Assembly (NCBI GenBank): GCA_025457915.1
Contig: JALOTL010000003.1
Coordinates: forward strand, 1 to 64,000
From: Spirochaetota bacterium
GTDB lineage: Bacteria; Spirochaetota; UBA4802; UBA5550
DNA length: 64,000 nt
Direction: 5' to 3'
Part shown: positions 16,301 through 24,442 of the stretch, one piece after another
How the letters are laid out: each line of letters starts with the position of its first letter
How positions within the stretch are numbered: position 1 is the first letter of the stretch
Notes under the pieces: model-generated
What the model saw: only the letters and a program-made list of their open reading frames with translations
Told to the model about the DNA's origin: nothing
Database searches by the model: none
Position numbers and translations under genes: made by a program

Positions 16301-17470
16301 ATGTTCAAACTAGAGGAAGAGAAACCCGTGAACACGGTCATCAAGGTCATCGGCGTCGGCGGGGCGGGAAACAACGCCGTAAACAGGATGATCGCCACAG
16401 GGATGGACGGTGTTGAGTTCATCGTCGCCAATACCGACGCCCAGCAGCTCAGGGACAGTCTCGCTTCGGTCAAGATCCAGATCGGGAGCAAGCTGACCAG
16501 GGGCCTCGGCGCAGGCGCGGACCCTGACATAGGCAGGGAGGCCGCCAACGAGGACAGGGACAAGATCCAGAAAGCACTCAAGGGCGCGGACATGGTTTTT
16601 ATTACCGCCGGCATGGGAGGCGGAACCGGAACCGGCGCCGCCCCGATTGTAGCGGAGGTAGCGAAGGAAAACGGTTCCCTAGTCGTCGGCGTGGTAACCA
16701 AACCCTTCAAGGCCGAGGGGAAAAAGAGGTCATCAAGGGCCGAGGAGGGGATATTTAACCTCAAGAACAAGGTGGATACCCTGATCACCATACCTAATGA
16801 TCTCATACTGAAGATTATTGACAGGAAAACGCCTATAGATGACGCCTTCAAGCTTGCCGACGACATACTCAGGCAGGGAGTCCAGGGTATTGCCGACATT
16901 ATAATGGTGACCGGCCTGGTAAACGTCGATTTCGCGGACGTCAAGACCGTCATGAAGGAAACCGGCGACGCCCTCATGGGAGTCGGCATCGGCAGCGGCG
17001 AGAACAAGGCGATAGAAGCGACCCAGATGGCCATAGCAAGCCCGCTGCTGGAGGAAACGACCATAGAGGGGTCAAAGGCGGTCCTCATCAACATCGCCGG
17101 CGGCAACGACCTTTCCCTCCACGAGGTAAACGAGGTGACCGAAATCATAACAAGGCAGGTAGATCCTGAAGCCAACATCATATTCGGCACCACGATCGAT
17201 GCCGCGCTGGATGAAAGGGTGAGGGTGACGGTCATAGCGACCGGATTCGACAGGAAGAGGAACATGCTTTCACGAAAGCCCGGCGCGGGCGACCTGGACA
17301 GGAAAACCGGAACCTCCCTGACGCTCATAGAGGGCAACCAGGACAAGGAACAGAGGAAGGTGCCGGCCATTGGAAACACCTTTACCCTGGATTATGAAAA
17401 GAAGAGGCTGAAGGACTATAACAGCGAAGACCTTGAAATCCCGGCCTTTTTAAGAAGGGGCGTGGAATGA
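16301..17470 (+). CDS. ftsZ: Cell division GTPase FtsZ
   Basis: FtsZ is the tubulin-like GTPase that forms the Z ring. The nucleotide motifs are [13 protein letters not shown] near the N-terminus and the tubulin signature [12 protein letters not shown]. The T7 region [10 protein letters not shown] is present. A flexible linker (about 320-370) leads to the C-terminal peptide LEIPAFLRR, which binds FtsA and other partners. The true start is ATG 16301, because GGGAGGT lies directly before it, although an in-frame ATG occurs at 16289. A strong terminator follows. Confidence 0.98.
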   Translation: MFKLEEEKPVNTVIKVIGVGGAGNNAVNRMIATGMDGVEFIVANTDAQQLRDSLASVKIQIGSKLTRGLGAGADPDIGREAANEDRDKIQKALKGADMVFITAGMGGGTGTGAAPIVAEVAKENGSLVVGVVTKPFKAEGKKRSSRAEEGIFNLKNKVDTLITIPNDLILKIIDRKTPIDDAFKLADDILRQGVQGIADIIMVTGLVNVDFADVKTVMKETGDALMGVGIGSGENKAIEATQMAIASPLLEETTIEGSKAVLINIAGGNDLSLHEVNEVTEIITRQVDPEANIIFGTTIDAALDERVRVTVIATGFDRKRNMLSRKPGAGDLDRKTGTSLTLIEGNQDKEQRKVPAIGNTFTLDYEKKRLKDYNSEDLEIPAFLRRGVE

Positions 17471-17502
17471 TCAGCCTCCCGACCGTTGACTGTAACTATC
17501 CC

Positions 17503-17539
17503 GGGGCGCCCGGCTTCACGTCGGCGCCCCCGAGTTTTT
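17503..17539 (+). terminator. Intrinsic terminator after ftsZ
   Basis: An 8-bp G+C stem (GGGGCGCC, 17503-17510, with GGCGCCCC, 17523-17530) is followed by CGAG and five T. It closes the ftsZ transcript just before the kinase gene. Confidence 0.8.
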
Positions 17540-17551
17540 AAACCGGCCGTC

Positions 17552-18550
17552 ATGAAGTTTAACGACAAGGCATTCAATCTCATGGAAAAGACGATGGGCA
17601 GGTACAGGTCCATTGTTCCGCTTCCGGGCGACGCTTCCTCCAGGTCATACTTCAGGGTAAACGGCTTTAACGGCAGCTACATAATCTGCCTTGACGAGCT
17701 TGCGGCGGGCAAGGCGCCGGACGACTATCCCTACAATATAGTTTACGGGCATCTGAGGGCCTCGGGTATCCCTGTTCCGGAGATAATCGGTCAGGACCCG
17801 GTGAACGGCATATTCCTTCTTGAGGATTGCGGAGACGATCTTCTGGAGGTGCTATACCCTTCCCTGGGCAAGGCCGAGATAATCGGCATATACAAGGGGA
17901 TAATAGACGCCCTGGTCCCTATACAAAAAATAAGGGGAAGGGGTGAAAGGCCTTTCTCCATGATGTTCGATGCCGGCAGGCTCATGTATGAGTTCAATTT
18001 TTTCACGGCGCATTACCTGTACAGGGCGGCGGCTGAAAAATCACCCCTGCTCTTCGACGAGCTGCGCAGGGAGTTCTCTGAAATTTCCGCGGAGCTGGAC
18101 AGGCCGCATCAATTCGTGTTCACGCACAGGGACTTCCATTCCAGGAACATCATACTGCGGGAGGGCAAACCCTTTATCATTGATTTCCAGGACGCGAGAA
18201 TGGGCATGCCGCAATACGACCTGGCATCGCTTCTCAGGGATTCATATGTAAGGCTGGATGAGGATGTTTTCGGGCTGATGAAGGGTTATTACTATACCCA
18301 TTCAAAAGACGAAGGCATTCACAGCATGGGAAGGGACGAGTTCGAGCTTTTTTTCGATCTTGTTGCTTTCCAGAGGAACATCAAGGCCGTGGGGACCTTC
18401 GGTTACCAGCTTTTTTACAGGAACAACCCCTTTTATGAAAAATTTATCAGGCCCACTCTCGGATACATCAGGGACTATGCGGAAAGAAGGGCCGTGCTGG
18501 GAAAGGCGTACGGCATCCTGAAAAAAATGCTTCCTGAAAACATCATTTAA
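17552..18550 (+). CDS. AmgK-like sugar kinase (aminoglycoside phosphotransferase fold)
   Basis: The 332-residue product has the APH kinase fold: PLPGDASSRSYFRV in the nucleotide loop, IFLLEDCGDDLL, the catalytic loop FTHRDFHSRNI and the metal site IDFQDARMG. AmgK of Pseudomonas phosphorylates the anomeric position of N-acetylmuramic acid or GlcNAc for peptidoglycan recycling, and the sequence pattern and length match that subgroup. A nucleotidyltransferase of the kind that acts after AmgK lies 0.4 kb downstream. The start at 17552 is the first ATG after the ftsZ terminator. The sugar substrate is inferred. Confidence 0.75.
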   Translation: MKFNDKAFNLMEKTMGRYRSIVPLPGDASSRSYFRVNGFNGSYIICLDELAAGKAPDDYPYNIVYGHLRASGIPVPEIIGQDPVNGIFLLEDCGDDLLEVLYPSLGKAEIIGIYKGIIDALVPIQKIRGRGERPFSMMFDAGRLMYEFNFFTAHYLYRAAAEKSPLLFDELRREFSEISAELDRPHQFVFTHRDFHSRNIILREGKPFIIDFQDARMGMPQYDLASLLRDSYVRLDEDVFGLMKGYYYTHSKDEGIHSMGRDEFELFFDLVAFQRNIKAVGTFGYQLFYRNNPFYEKFIRPTLGYIRDYAERRAVLGKAYGILKKMLPENII

Positions 18551-18578
18551 TGACAGCGGAATGAAATGTGCGCCGCAT

Positions 18579-18725
18579 CTATAAACGGTCGATGACCTTC
18601 ATGAGAAGGTCCCTGCTTATCACCCTTGAAAGGGATCTCAGGACGTCATCCCTTCTCATTCCCCTTGAAATGTCGTATTTTGCCGCCGTCACTAATGCGT
18701 TTACGGCCTGGGTTTCGTTAGCCAT
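18579..18725 (-). CDS. Conserved-looking small protein of 48 residues
   Basis: A short minus-strand gene with a good ribosome binding site (GAGAGG, six bases before the ATG). The product begins MANETQAVNALVTAAKYDIS, continues with RGMRRDDVLRSLSRVISR and ends DLLMKVIDRL. It is soluble, helical by composition and arginine-rich, with AGG codons like its neighbours. A TATAAT box lies upstream on the minus strand (18773-18778). Function unknown. It lies antisense between the kinase and nucleotidyltransferase genes. Confidence 0.5.
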   Translation of the reverse strand: MANETQAVNALVTAAKYDISRGMRRDDVLRSLSRVISRDLLMKVIDRL

Positions 18726-18947
18726 TTTATTCCTCTCGGGCGTTGATATTGTCTATTATCGATAACAGGGGGATTATACTTTAGAACGCAGGTTTTTTTG
18801 TTTTATCCCGTCGCTCATGGAATATATTGTTCTTGATTAAAAGCGCAGGTCGCGGTAGTCGATAACGGGCGAAAAAGGAAACCGCGTCTGATCGGTCCGG
18901 GGAATATCCCGCCAGGAAGGAAGCCGGTTGTCATCAATGGAAAACAC

Positions 18948-19865
18948 ATGAAGGCTTTTTTATTTGCCGCAGGATACGGGGAAAGAATGAAACCCGTTAC
19001 GGATTACATTCCCAAACCCCTCGTTCCGGTACTCAACGTTCCGGCGATCTGCTATTCGATAATGCTCTTAAAGGAGGCCGGGATCAGGGAGGTTGCATGC
19101 AATCTCCATCACCTTCCGCGGCAGATAGAATCATTTCTCGAGGATAACGGGCTTTTCGGATTGGATTTGCGGTTTTCATACGAGGAGAAGATACTGGGCA
19201 CCGGCGGCGGTCTCATGAATTTCAGGGATTTTTTCGACGGCGAATTCGTGATGCTGAACAGCGACCTTGTCTGCGACATCAGGCTGGTTGACGTCATCGG
19301 CGCTTTCAAGAGGTCCGGGTCGCCTGGTCTTGTCGCGGTGAGGAGATGCGCCGGTTCCGAAACGGCCACCGTTTCCGCGGCCGGGAACAGGGTCGCGGAT
19401 TTCAGGGACTCACTCGGCACGGGAACCCGCCCGGAGTTCGATTACACCGGCATCGCGGTCCTTTCGCCGTTGATTTTTGATTACCTCAGCCGTGATTTTT
19501 CCAGCGTGGTTTACACCGGCCTTACCGGCCTGGTAAAGAACCATTCACTGGCATGCTACGAACACGTGGGCGGCTGGTATGATATAGGAACGCCCGGGGA
19601 TTACCTTAAGGCGAACCTCGGGCTGCTGAAGGACCCGGCGCTTTCCGGCAGGATCGCCGCCTCGACGGGTTTTTCGCCAGTGCCGGTATCGCCCGGCGCC
19701 GTTATCGACGACACGGCCTCGGTGTTTAACTCCGTGGTTGCCGACGGATGCAGGATCGGGAAGGGGGCCCGTGTCGAGGATTCGGTCATCATTTCCGGAT
19801 CAGATATCGGCGACGGATCGGAGATCAGAAATTCAGTGGTGTTCAGGAACGGAATCATAAAATGA
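18948..19865 (+). CDS. Sugar-1-phosphate nucleotidyltransferase (MurU-like, with hexapeptide repeats)
   Basis: The N-terminus AFLFAAGYGERMKPVTDYIP then KPLVPVLNVP is the signature of NDP-sugar pyrophosphorylases, with the metal-site NSDLVCD around residue 105. From about residue 240 the sequence becomes left-handed beta-helix repeats (GAVIDDTASVFNSVVADGCR, then IGKGARVEDSVI). Because an AmgK-like kinase is adjacent, a role in turning MurNAc-1-P into UDP-MurNAc is attractive. Characterised MurU is shorter and lacks the helix, so mannose- or glucose-1-phosphate substrates remain possible. Length 305 aa. Confidence 0.7.
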   Translation: MKAFLFAAGYGERMKPVTDYIPKPLVPVLNVPAICYSIMLLKEAGIREVACNLHHLPRQIESFLEDNGLFGLDLRFSYEEKILGTGGGLMNFRDFFDGEFVMLNSDLVCDIRLVDVIGAFKRSGSPGLVAVRRCAGSETATVSAAGNRVADFRDSLGTGTRPEFDYTGIAVLSPLIFDYLSRDFSSVVYTGLTGLVKNHSLACYEHVGGWYDIGTPGDYLKANLGLLKDPALSGRIAASTGFSPVPVSPGAVIDDTASVFNSVVADGCRIGKGARVEDSVIISGSDIGDGSEIRNSVVFRNGIIK

Positions 19866-19892
19866 ACGGCCGGTCCTTTCTTCAAAAAATTC

Positions 19893-19922
19893 TTGACAAT
19901 ACCCGGCCCTCAAAAATAGTAA
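19893..19922 (+). promoter_or_regulatory. Promoter of tRNA-Val and thrS
   Basis: TTGACA (19893-19898) and TAGTAA (19917-19922) with an 18-bp spacer precede the tRNA by 33 bp. Confidence 0.5.
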
Positions 19923-19955
19923 CTTCCGTTACTCCGGTTAATTCTGGGGAAACCG

Positions 19956-20029
19956 GGGCGATTAGCTCAGTTGGTTAGAGCGCCTGCTCGACACGCAGGA
20001 GGTCGTTGGTTCAACTCCAATATCGCCCA
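19956..20029 (+). tRNA. tRNA-Val (anticodon GAC) with C at position 33
   Basis: Acceptor GGGCGAT/ATCGCCC, D-arm GCTC/GAGC, anticodon stem CCTGC/GCAGG and T-arm are all intact. The seven-base anticodon loop is TCGACAC, so the anticodon is GAC and the base before it (position 33) is C instead of the nearly universal U. Discriminator is A and CCA is not encoded. There is no long variable arm, which excludes serine or leucine. Confidence 0.88.
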
Positions 20030-20054
20030 AACACCTTTTTCTTGGAATTTCAAT

Positions 20055-21971
20055 TTGAGCAGCGACATCAAAATCACCCTTCCCGGCTCCACGGTCAAAA
20101 CCGCAGAAAAAGGCCTGACTGCATCATTCATAATTGAGAAGTTCGGCCTTGACCCGGATAAAAAAACCATTGCCGCCGTTGTCAACGGCAATCCGGTAGA
20201 TCTATATACGCCCGTGACCGGCGATGCGGAATTTAAAATCATCACCTTCGAAAGCCGCGAAGGCAGGGATATTTTCTGGCACTCGACCTCTCACCTCATG
20301 GCCCAGGCGGTCAAGCGACTGTTTCCAAAGGCGAAATGCGCGATCGGCCCTTCAATTGACAACGGCTTCTACTATGATTTCGACGTCGATCCCATATCCG
20401 CCGATGACCTGGTCAGGATCGAAAACGAGATGAAGAAAATCGTGGCGGAGAATCTGCCCATCAGGCGCGAGGAGCTTTCACACGGCGACGCCGTCAGGCT
20501 CTTCAGGGATCTCGGCGAGGATTACAAGGTCGAGATGATAGAGGATCTCGGCGCCGCAATGGTTTCCATTTACAGGCAGGGCGAGTTCGTCGATCTCTGC
20601 AGGGGCCCGCACCTTGAAAGCACTTCGCTCATCAGGGCCTTCAAGCTCACGACTGTGGCGGGCGCGTACTGGAGGGGCGACGAATCCAAAAAGATGCTCC
20701 AGCGGATTTACGGCACCTCTTATCCCGACAAGAAATCCCTTGATGATTACCTCAGCCTTCTGGAGGAAGCGAAAAAAAGAGACCACAGGAAGCTCGGAAG
20801 GGACCTCGATCTCTACAGCGTGCACGAGGACGCGGGAGGCGGGCTCATCTACTGGCATCCCTACGGAGGCAGGATCCGAACACTGCTGGAGGACTGGTGG
20901 AGGAAGGAGCATTACGCCAACGGATACGAAATCCTTTACACGCCCCATATAGGCAGGGCAAATCTCTGGGAAACCTCTGGGCACCTGGGCTTCTATAAGG
21001 AAAACATGTATTCCCCGATGGAGATCGATAAAAACGATTACTACATCAAGCCCATGAACTGCCCATTCCATATAAAAATATACCAGACGAGCCTTCACTC
21101 GTACCGTGATCTCCCTCTAAGATGGGCCGAGCTCGGTACGGTCTACAGGTACGAAAAGTCCGGTGTTTTACACGGGCTCTTGAGGGTCAGGGGTTTCACC
21201 CAGGACGATGCTCATATCTTCTGCACCCCCGAACAGATGGTGGACGAGATACTCGAGGTGCTCAGGTTTTCAATGAGGATATGGAAGACCCTCGGCTTCA
21301 GCGACATCAAGGCGTACATTGCCACGAAGCCGGAGGGCAGCGTCGGCGACGAGGAGAGATGGGAGCAGGCCCAGAAATCACTCATGAAGGCCGTGGAGTC
21401 TGAAAAACTCAGCTTTGAAATGGACCCGGGCGGCGGGGCATTTTACGGTCCGAAAATAGACCTCAAGGTCAGGGACGCGATAGGACGCGAGTGGCAGATG
21501 ACGACCATACAGTTTGACTTCAATCTCCCCGACAGGTTCGAGATGTACTATATAGGCGAGGACGGGCAGAAGCACAGACCATACATGATACACAGGGCCC
21601 TGCTCGGGTCGATAGAGAGGTTTTTCGGAATACTCATAGAGCATTACGCGGGCAAATTTCCATTGTGGCTGGCGCCGGTCCAGGCCATGCTGATAAACGT
21701 CTCCGGTGACGAGGCCGATCATGTGAAAAGCGTAAGAAAAAATTTAAACGGGAGGGGGATAAGGGCGGAAATGGACCTGCGTGACGAGTCCATGGGATAC
21801 AAGGTCCGCGACGCCATATCCAGAAAGGTCCCCTATATCTGCGTCTTCGGCAAAAAGGAAATTGAGCAGGGGGTCGTTTCAGTGAGGAAGCACGGTGAAA
21901 ATAAATCCACGCTCATGAAGCTGGATGATCTGGCGCAGATAATTGACGAGGAAGTAAGGAATTACAGATAG
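20055..21971 (+). CDS. thrS: Threonyl-tRNA synthetase
   Basis: ThrRS charges tRNA-Thr and edits mischarged serine. An N-terminal TGS domain (DIKITLPGS onward) is followed by the editing domain with HSTSHLMAQAVKRLFP, class II motif 2 region, the zinc-site segment MNCPFHIKIY, FEMDPGGGAFYGPKID and the anticodon-binding domain. Length 638 aa is normal. I choose TTG at 20055, since the product then begins SSDIKITLP like other ThrRS. The gene starts only 25 bp after tRNA-Val, with which it is probably co-transcribed. Confidence 0.96.
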   Translation: MSSDIKITLPGSTVKTAEKGLTASFIIEKFGLDPDKKTIAAVVNGNPVDLYTPVTGDAEFKIITFESREGRDIFWHSTSHLMAQAVKRLFPKAKCAIGPSIDNGFYYDFDVDPISADDLVRIENEMKKIVAENLPIRREELSHGDAVRLFRDLGEDYKVEMIEDLGAAMVSIYRQGEFVDLCRGPHLESTSLIRAFKLTTVAGAYWRGDESKKMLQRIYGTSYPDKKSLDDYLSLLEEAKKRDHRKLGRDLDLYSVHEDAGGGLIYWHPYGGRIRTLLEDWWRKEHYANGYEILYTPHIGRANLWETSGHLGFYKENMYSPMEIDKNDYYIKPMNCPFHIKIYQTSLHSYRDLPLRWAELGTVYRYEKSGVLHGLLRVRGFTQDDAHIFCTPEQMVDEILEVLRFSMRIWKTLGFSDIKAYIATKPEGSVGDEERWEQAQKSLMKAVESEKLSFEMDPGGGAFYGPKIDLKVRDAIGREWQMTTIQFDFNLPDRFEMYYIGEDGQKHRPYMIHRALLGSIERFFGILIEHYAGKFPLWLAPVQAMLINVSGDEADHVKSVRKNLNGRGIRAEMDLRDESMGYKVRDAISRKVPYICVFGKKEIEQGVVSVRKHGENKSTLMKLDDLAQIIDEEVRNYR

Positions 21972-22181
21972 AGAAAGCCGCGCAAAAAAAACCGGATAAA
22001 AATGCCTTTTCTGCCGCCCCTTTCCTTAATCATGATATAGTATTCAACAGAAGGAAGATGCCTGTAGCAAAAAGGAATATTTTTTTAATGATTTATACAG
22101 AAAACTTCTTGATAAAATACTATACTTGGAAACACTCTGGCAAAATTTCAATTAATATTGCATCAAAACAAGGAGGCCAAT

Positions 22182-22715
22182 ATTATAGACAAGTTCGATA
22201 AGTTCCGTATAAACGATGAGATCAGGGCCAAGGATGTCAGGCTGGTCGGAGAGGGATCGGAAGCGATAGTGTTGCCGACAAGCCAGGCGCTTGAAATGGC
22301 AAAGGAAAGAGCCCTTGATCTGGTTGAAATCTCTCCAAACCAGGAACCACCGGTAGTCCGGATTGTAGATTTCAGCAAGTTTAAATTCGAACAGCTTAAA
22401 AAGGCCAAAGAGGTAAAAAAGAAACAGAAGGTCATCCACGTCAAGGAAATCAAGATGAGGCCGAATATCGACCAGCATGATTTCGAGCACAAGGTGAAAC
22501 ACGCAATAAGCTTCCTCGAAAAGGGCGACAAGGTGAAATTCACCCTGATGTTCAGGGGACGCGAGATGATGCATCCGGATCTTGGATTTGATGTAATGAA
22601 AAGGATACAGGAGACTCTGGCGGAAACCGCGCAGGTTGAGAAAAGGCCCTCCCAGGAGGGAAGAAATATAACGATGGTTGTTTCAGAAAAAATCGGAAGC
22701 AAAAAACAATCTTGA
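22182..22715 (+). CDS. infC: Translation initiation factor IF-3 (AUU start)
   Basis: IF-3 binds the 30S subunit and proofreads initiator tRNA and start codon choice. The N-domain starts FRINDEIRAKDVRLVGEGSE, and the C-domain has VKEIKMRPNIDQHDFEHKV and MFRGREMMHP. The best start is ATT at 22182: AAGGAGG lies five bases upstream and the product then starts at the usual place. AUU is the known start of infC in E. coli, where it allows autoregulation by IF-3 itself. Product is 177 aa. Forms an operon with rpmI and rplT. Confidence 0.95.
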   Translation: MIDKFDKFRINDEIRAKDVRLVGEGSEAIVLPTSQALEMAKERALDLVEISPNQEPPVVRIVDFSKFKFEQLKKAKEVKKKQKVIHVKEIKMRPNIDQHDFEHKVKHAISFLEKGDKVKFTLMFRGREMMHPDLGFDVMKRIQETLAETAQVEKRPSQEGRNITMVVSEKIGSKKQS

Positions 22716-22726
22716 GGTTAATGAAG

Positions 22727-22924
22727 ATGCCAAAATTGAAGACTAACAGCGGCGCAAAGAAGAGGTTCAGGGTGACAAAAACCGGAAAAATTGTCGCCGC
22801 GAAAGGTTATAAGAGCCACCTCCTTGAGAAAAAAACTTCGAAAAGAAAAAGAAAGCTCAGGGGCACCGGCGTCACGAGCGAATCCGAAGCCAGAAAGATA
22901 AAAAAATTGCTTCCTTATCTATAA
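22727..22924 (+). CDS. rpmI: 50S ribosomal protein L35
   Basis: The 65-residue basic protein starts PKLKTNSGAKKRFRVTKTGK and has the L35 ending with KIKKLLPYL. I choose ATG 22727, as GAGG lies nine bases before it. ATG 22721 is in frame but too close to that site. It is the middle gene of infC-rpmI-rplT. Confidence 0.97.
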   Translation: MPKLKTNSGAKKRFRVTKTGKIVAAKGYKSHLLEKKTSKRKRKLRGTGVTSESEARKIKKLLPYL

Positions 22925-22957
22925 TTTTAAACGTTTATTCAATACTAAGAGGGTAAT

Positions 22958-23302
22958 ATGGCCAGGGCAACAACAGGAAGAATTCATCATAAAAGGCACA
23001 AGAAGGTGCTCAAGGATGTAAAGGGTTTCATAGGCGGCAGGCGCAGATTGTTCAGGACTGCAAAGGATGCCAGGAGAAAAGCCCTGCAGCATTCATATAT
23101 AGACCGCAGGCGCAAAAAAAGAGACATGAGGGGCCTGTGGATTGTAAGAATTGGAATAGCTTCTAAAATGTTCGGATTATCATACAGCAAGCTGATTGCC
23201 GGTCTTAAAAAAACCAATATTGAGATCAACAGGAAAATGCTGGCGGATATCGCCGTAAGGGACATCACCGCATTTAAGATGATCGTTGAGAAGGTAAAAT
23301 AA
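22958..23302 (+). CDS. rplT: 50S ribosomal protein L20
   Basis: L20 binds 23S rRNA early in 50S assembly. The sequence has the family pattern HKRHKKVLKDVKGFIGGR, then DRRRKKRDMRGLWIVRI and a C-terminal NRKMLADIAV. Length 114 aa is normal. In other bacteria L20 also represses this operon. No obvious L20-binding mimic was resolved in the leader here. A strong terminator follows at 23355. Confidence 0.97.
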   Translation: MARATTGRIHHKRHKKVLKDVKGFIGGRRRLFRTAKDARRKALQHSYIDRRRKKRDMRGLWIVRIGIASKMFGLSYSKLIAGLKKTNIEINRKMLADIAVRDITAFKMIVEKVK

Positions 23303-23330
23303 AAGACCGTATTTTTCCAAACATGCGATA

Positions 23331-24251
23331 ATGAAAAATTATTATGCCTGCACGATTAGCGCCATTTTCATGGCGCTAATTTTTTTTTACTCCGCGGAAA
23401 AATCCGAGGCCTCTCTCCCTCTGACGGAAACCATCTATTCGCTTCTCGAGGATGAAATAGAGTTCGGCCTGAAACAGGAAGTCATACAGACGGAAAAATT
23501 CTACCGGACCGATGTCGTGGGTCTCGGATTCGGGATCCTCGCGAACCTTTCGGCCTGGATGAGGTTCCAGTACATGCATGACGGCATCCTGAAATCGAAG
23601 AAGGGCGATGTGGGCGATTTCCAGGTAAAACTGAAGTATTACATCGGGGATTATATGGGCGATTCCATTCATGCAGGCTTCCTGTTTTTTTTCAGGTTCC
23701 CTTCCGGAAGAAACGCGTATGTATCACAGGAATGGAGGAACCTGGCTCTGGGTAAAAATGAATTCAGGCTTGGGCCCTATTTCCAGTTTGACCTGCCATG
23801 GTCGGTTTTCCTGCACCTGAACTCGTTTTTTACATTCAGGGAGGGGAAGAGCGAAAATTTTTACGGTGGCTTTTACATCAATATTTTTGAAAAGGAGACA
23901 TGGGTAAAGGCATTCGGGTTCAACCCGAACAAGGAAGGTACTTTTTTCAACAGGAAAAGACTGGGTAACGATTATTTCACTTTTTCCCTTGCGGTTAACA
24001 CTGACAGGCTGCTTCCCTTTGTGCCGTTCGCGGAAGTATACGGTTCAGTGCGGCCGGGGAAATGCGATTCGGATACGAATGCCCTGAGAATTGAAGCGGC
24101 CGGTGTAAATCCCGTGCTTTTACTGTCCGGCGGGATCAGGTATTTTTTCAGCCGGTTTACCTACCTGGGTCTGTACGGCGTTTTCAATCCATTCATGCAG
24201 GAAAAATTCCTGAGGGGGATTTACGGCATAGAGTTCAGCATGCAGTATTGA
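23331..24251 (+). CDS. Probable outer-membrane beta-barrel protein
   Basis: Unrecognised 306-residue protein. Residues 1-28 look like a signal peptide: basic-polar start MKNYY, hydrophobic ACTISAIFMALIFFYS, then SAEKSEAS. The rest alternates polar and aromatic residues in strands (for example FQVKLKYYIGDY, IHAGFLFFFRFPSG, FYGGFYINIF) and ends FSMQY, with a terminal aromatic as in many outer-membrane barrels. No clear ribosome binding site precedes the ATG. A complete intrinsic terminator hairpin lies inside the signal peptide codons, so expression may depend on read-through or another start. Function unknown. Confidence 0.6.
   Translation: MKNYYACTISAIFMALIFFYSAEKSEASLPLTETIYSLLEDEIEFGLKQEVIQTEKFYRTDVVGLGFGILANLSAWMRFQYMHDGILKSKKGDVGDFQVKLKYYIGDYMGDSIHAGFLFFFRFPSGRNAYVSQEWRNLALGKNEFRLGPYFQFDLPWSVFLHLNSFFTFREGKSENFYGGFYINIFEKETWVKAFGFNPNKEGTFFNRKRLGNDYFTFSLAVNTDRLLPFVPFAEVYGSVRPGKCDSDTNALRIEAAGVNPVLLLSGGIRYFFSRFTYLGLYGVFNPFMQEKFLRGIYGIEFSMQY
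23355..23388 (+). terminator. Intrinsic terminator of infC-rpmI-rplT, inside the next reading frame
   Basis: A perfect 11-bp stem (ATTAGCGCCAT, 23355-23365, with ATGGCGCTAAT, 23370-23380), a TTTC loop and eight T make a textbook terminator. It lies 53 bp after the rplT stop but 24 bp inside the barrel gene, where it encodes the hydrophobic core of the signal peptide. Confidence 0.85.
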
Positions 24252-24286
24252 CCATGGATCCGGTTTAAACGGCGGTCAAATAAATC

Positions 24287-24315
24287 TTGACTTAATCGAT
24301 TAGATTTGCCATATT
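24287..24315 (+). promoter_or_regulatory. Promoter of the zapB-like/zapA operon
   Basis: TTGACT (24287-24292), 17 bp, CATATT (24310-24315). It predicts a leader of about 120 nt before the first gene. Confidence 0.5.
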
Positions 24316-24442
24316 TGGGAAACAATGTATATTTGATACATAATGTATTAATATATATTGAGGGTTTTACCGAAAATTATAAGGCATCATATTATATCCG
24401 TCTGGCAATTATAAGAATTAGAAAGTAAAGGGGGTACGCCAT

